Assembly (NCBI GenBank): GCA_002778645.1
Contig: PFAQ01000033.1
Span: 907-16,830, forward strand
Source of the DNA: Candidatus Falkowbacteria bacterium CG10_big_fil_rev_8_21_14_0_10_39_9
GTDB taxonomy: Bacteria; Patescibacteriota; Patescibacteriia; Patescibacteriales; UBA12465
DNA length: 15,924 nucleotides
Reading direction: 5' to 3'
Part shown: one piece after another, positions 15,041 through 15,924 of the stretch
How the letters are laid out: each line of letters starts with the position of its first letter
Position numbering within the stretch: position 1 is the stretch's first letter
Program-made: the position numbers and the translations under genes
Notes under the pieces: generated by a model
Told to the model about the DNA's origin: nothing
The model's database searches: none
Seen by the model: the letters and a program-made list of their open reading frames with translations, nothing else

Positions 15041-15518
15041 AAATTCTAAAATTGCTCCTAACTACTGAGCTTAACTTTTGAGCGTTTCCATGGCTCAATA
15101 ATCCCAAATATGAATTAATTGATTCTTTGCCAGAATTAACCTTTAATCTTCGAAACATTCTATCTTTAGTGGCTCGGCGTAAAACTCGATGATCAGGAAA
15201 ATTAACCCAACCCAAAAAGTCTAGGCCGGAAGAAACTGTCCTGAGAAATAATTTATTAGGGTGGAGTTCCAGATTAAGATTATTTTGTAAAAATTCCTTG
15301 ATTAACGCTACTTGCTGGATCAACCGCCCCTTATCACTGGAAAAAATCACAAAATCATCGGCGTAACGAATATAATACCTAGCCTTAAGATGATATTTAA
15401 CAAATTGATCAAACTGATTCAAATAAATGTTAGCAAAAAGCTGGGAAGTTAAATTGCCCAACGGCAACCCATTATTACTTTGCCCCACTCCAAAACTATC
15501 AATAACTCTCTGGAGCAA
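15039..15518 (-). pseudogene. Reverse transcriptase, catalytic C-terminal part (retroelement type)
   Basis: A 159-residue stretch counted from a TTG at 15518, but the frame is open back to the TAG at 15548-15546, and the true gene continues upstream. It holds the palm and thumb of a reverse transcriptase. Motif 4 is GLPLGNLTSQLFANIYLN, with the SQ form typical of diversity-generating retroelement enzymes in place of QGxxxSP. The catalytic YADD is at 15365-15354. Then come LHPNKLFLR, LDFLGW and the thumb segment SYLGLLSHGNAQKL. No maturase or endonuclease domain follows, so it is not a group II intron protein. It would copy an RNA template to cDNA. The stop codon overlaps the shared terminator, leaving no room for a template repeat downstream. 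Confidence 0.8.
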
Positions 15519-15545
15519 CCAAATAATACCATTATCAGGAATATA

Positions 15546-15924
15546 CTACCTCAAGATGTTAAGTAAAACATCATGATCAATGCTAGCAAAAAATTTTCGA
15601 ATATCCCCTTTCAGAACCCAGCAAGTCTTGGTATTATTTTGACTAACCTTATAAAAAAATTCTTGGAAACGATTGATCGCTCGATGAGTGCCTTTCTCCA
15701 GACGGCAAGAATAGCTATCGCTAATAAAAGTCCGATCAAAAAACGGATAAAGCAGACGATAAATAGCATGATGCAGTAAGCGATCGCAAACACTGGCTTT
15801 ATGAATATGCCGCGGTTTGGGATCGGAGATATTAAAAGCTTGGACATCCAACTTACGCCGCTTGCCGGATAAAAATTCTCGCCAAGCTAAAAGTAAATTT
15901 TCTAAACTAATAATATCTTCAAAC
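15546..15924 (-). pseudogene. Reverse transcriptase, N-terminal part, cut by the window edge and an in-frame TAG
   Basis: The frame is open from the right edge (first residues FEDIISLENLLLAWREFLSGK) to TAG at 15548-15546; the real start is outside. The TTG at 15851 is only an internal Leu. It contains HIHKASVCDRLLHHAIYRLLYP, DSYSCRLEKGTHRAINRF and KGDIRKFFASIDHD, whose first Asp is a catalytic metal ligand. After the stop the same frame resumes with YIPDNGIIWLLQRVIDSF, the expected next helix. Compared with the family as I recall it, about 30 residues are missing between KLDVQ and AFNISDPK. Stop plus deletion suggest a decayed gene, although all catalytic residues remain. Confidence 0.75.

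Noticed and set aside
12377..15548. Alternative genetic code (stop codons read as an amino acid)
   Set aside because: TAA and TAG both end many intact genes of normal length here, so two internal stops are better explained by mutation or error. No interrupted gene suggests TGA recoding either.
15611..15847. Minus-strand 78-codon frame that looks hydrophobic
   Set aside because: It is another frame of the reverse transcriptase N-terminal region, which has clear conserved motifs in its own frame.
15039..15924. Group II intron or retron reverse transcriptase
   Set aside because: Motif 4 is of the SQ type, no maturase or endonuclease domain follows the thumb, and no intron RNA or msr/msd-like structure is visible in the short flank. 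A retron-like origin is not fully excluded because the other flank is outside the window.
1..15924. CRISPR arrays, tRNA or rRNA genes, insertion sequences
   Set aside because: No regularly spaced repeats, no cloverleaf or rRNA-like stretches, and no transposase were seen; gaps between genes are short.

Overview
This AT-rich window reads as a piece of a bacterial chromosome, most likely from the Candidate Phyla Radiation (Patescibacteria, Parcubacteria-like). The evidence is indirect. The peptidoglycan gene cluster is compact and rearranged, with no murD, ftsQ, ftsA or ftsZ next to mraY-ftsW-murG. MurG has the GGTGGS variant of the glycine loop that I associate with CPR. Several small proteins resemble families I know only from CPR genomes. 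Genes are tightly packed, AT-only spacers usually lack a Shine-Dalgarno motif, and two promoters sit almost on the start codon. TAA and TAG end every gene whose stop I checked; TGA is not used.

Positions 1-10930 are mainly a minus-strand cell-wall block. In transcription order it holds a small membrane protein (10930-10514), mraY, ftsW, murG, then murC, an ABC exporter, murB, a uridine-phosphorylase-like enzyme, and the first 29 codons of a gene running off the left edge. Together these supply MurNAc-peptide building (MurB, MurC), the lipid I and lipid II steps (MraY, MurG) and a SEDS glycan polymerase (FtsW). A plus-strand island at 5227-7235 splits murG from murC. It holds a short helical protein, a two-frame gene with a nucleotidyltransferase-like motif that looks like one frameshifted coding region, and a 79-residue protein overlapping the murG end. 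murC has its own promoter opposite the island promoter.

Positions 11026-15026 are mainly plus-strand glycosylation genes: a family 2 glycosyltransferase with its DUF2304 partner, ended by a strong hairpin, and a pair of family 4 glycosyltransferases, ended by a second hairpin.

Positions 12101-12700 and 15039-15924, both minus strand, are the most interesting part. The first is a protein family I know from CPR genomes as having a highly variable C-terminal end. The second is a reverse transcriptase with the SQ-type motif 4 (GNLTSQ) of diversity-generating retroelements. Both are interrupted by one in-frame stop codon, and the reverse transcriptase also seems to lack about 30 N-terminal residues. 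The simplest reading is a decayed diversity-generating retroelement whose template repeat is lost or lies beyond the right edge. This is inference; no template repeat was found in the window.
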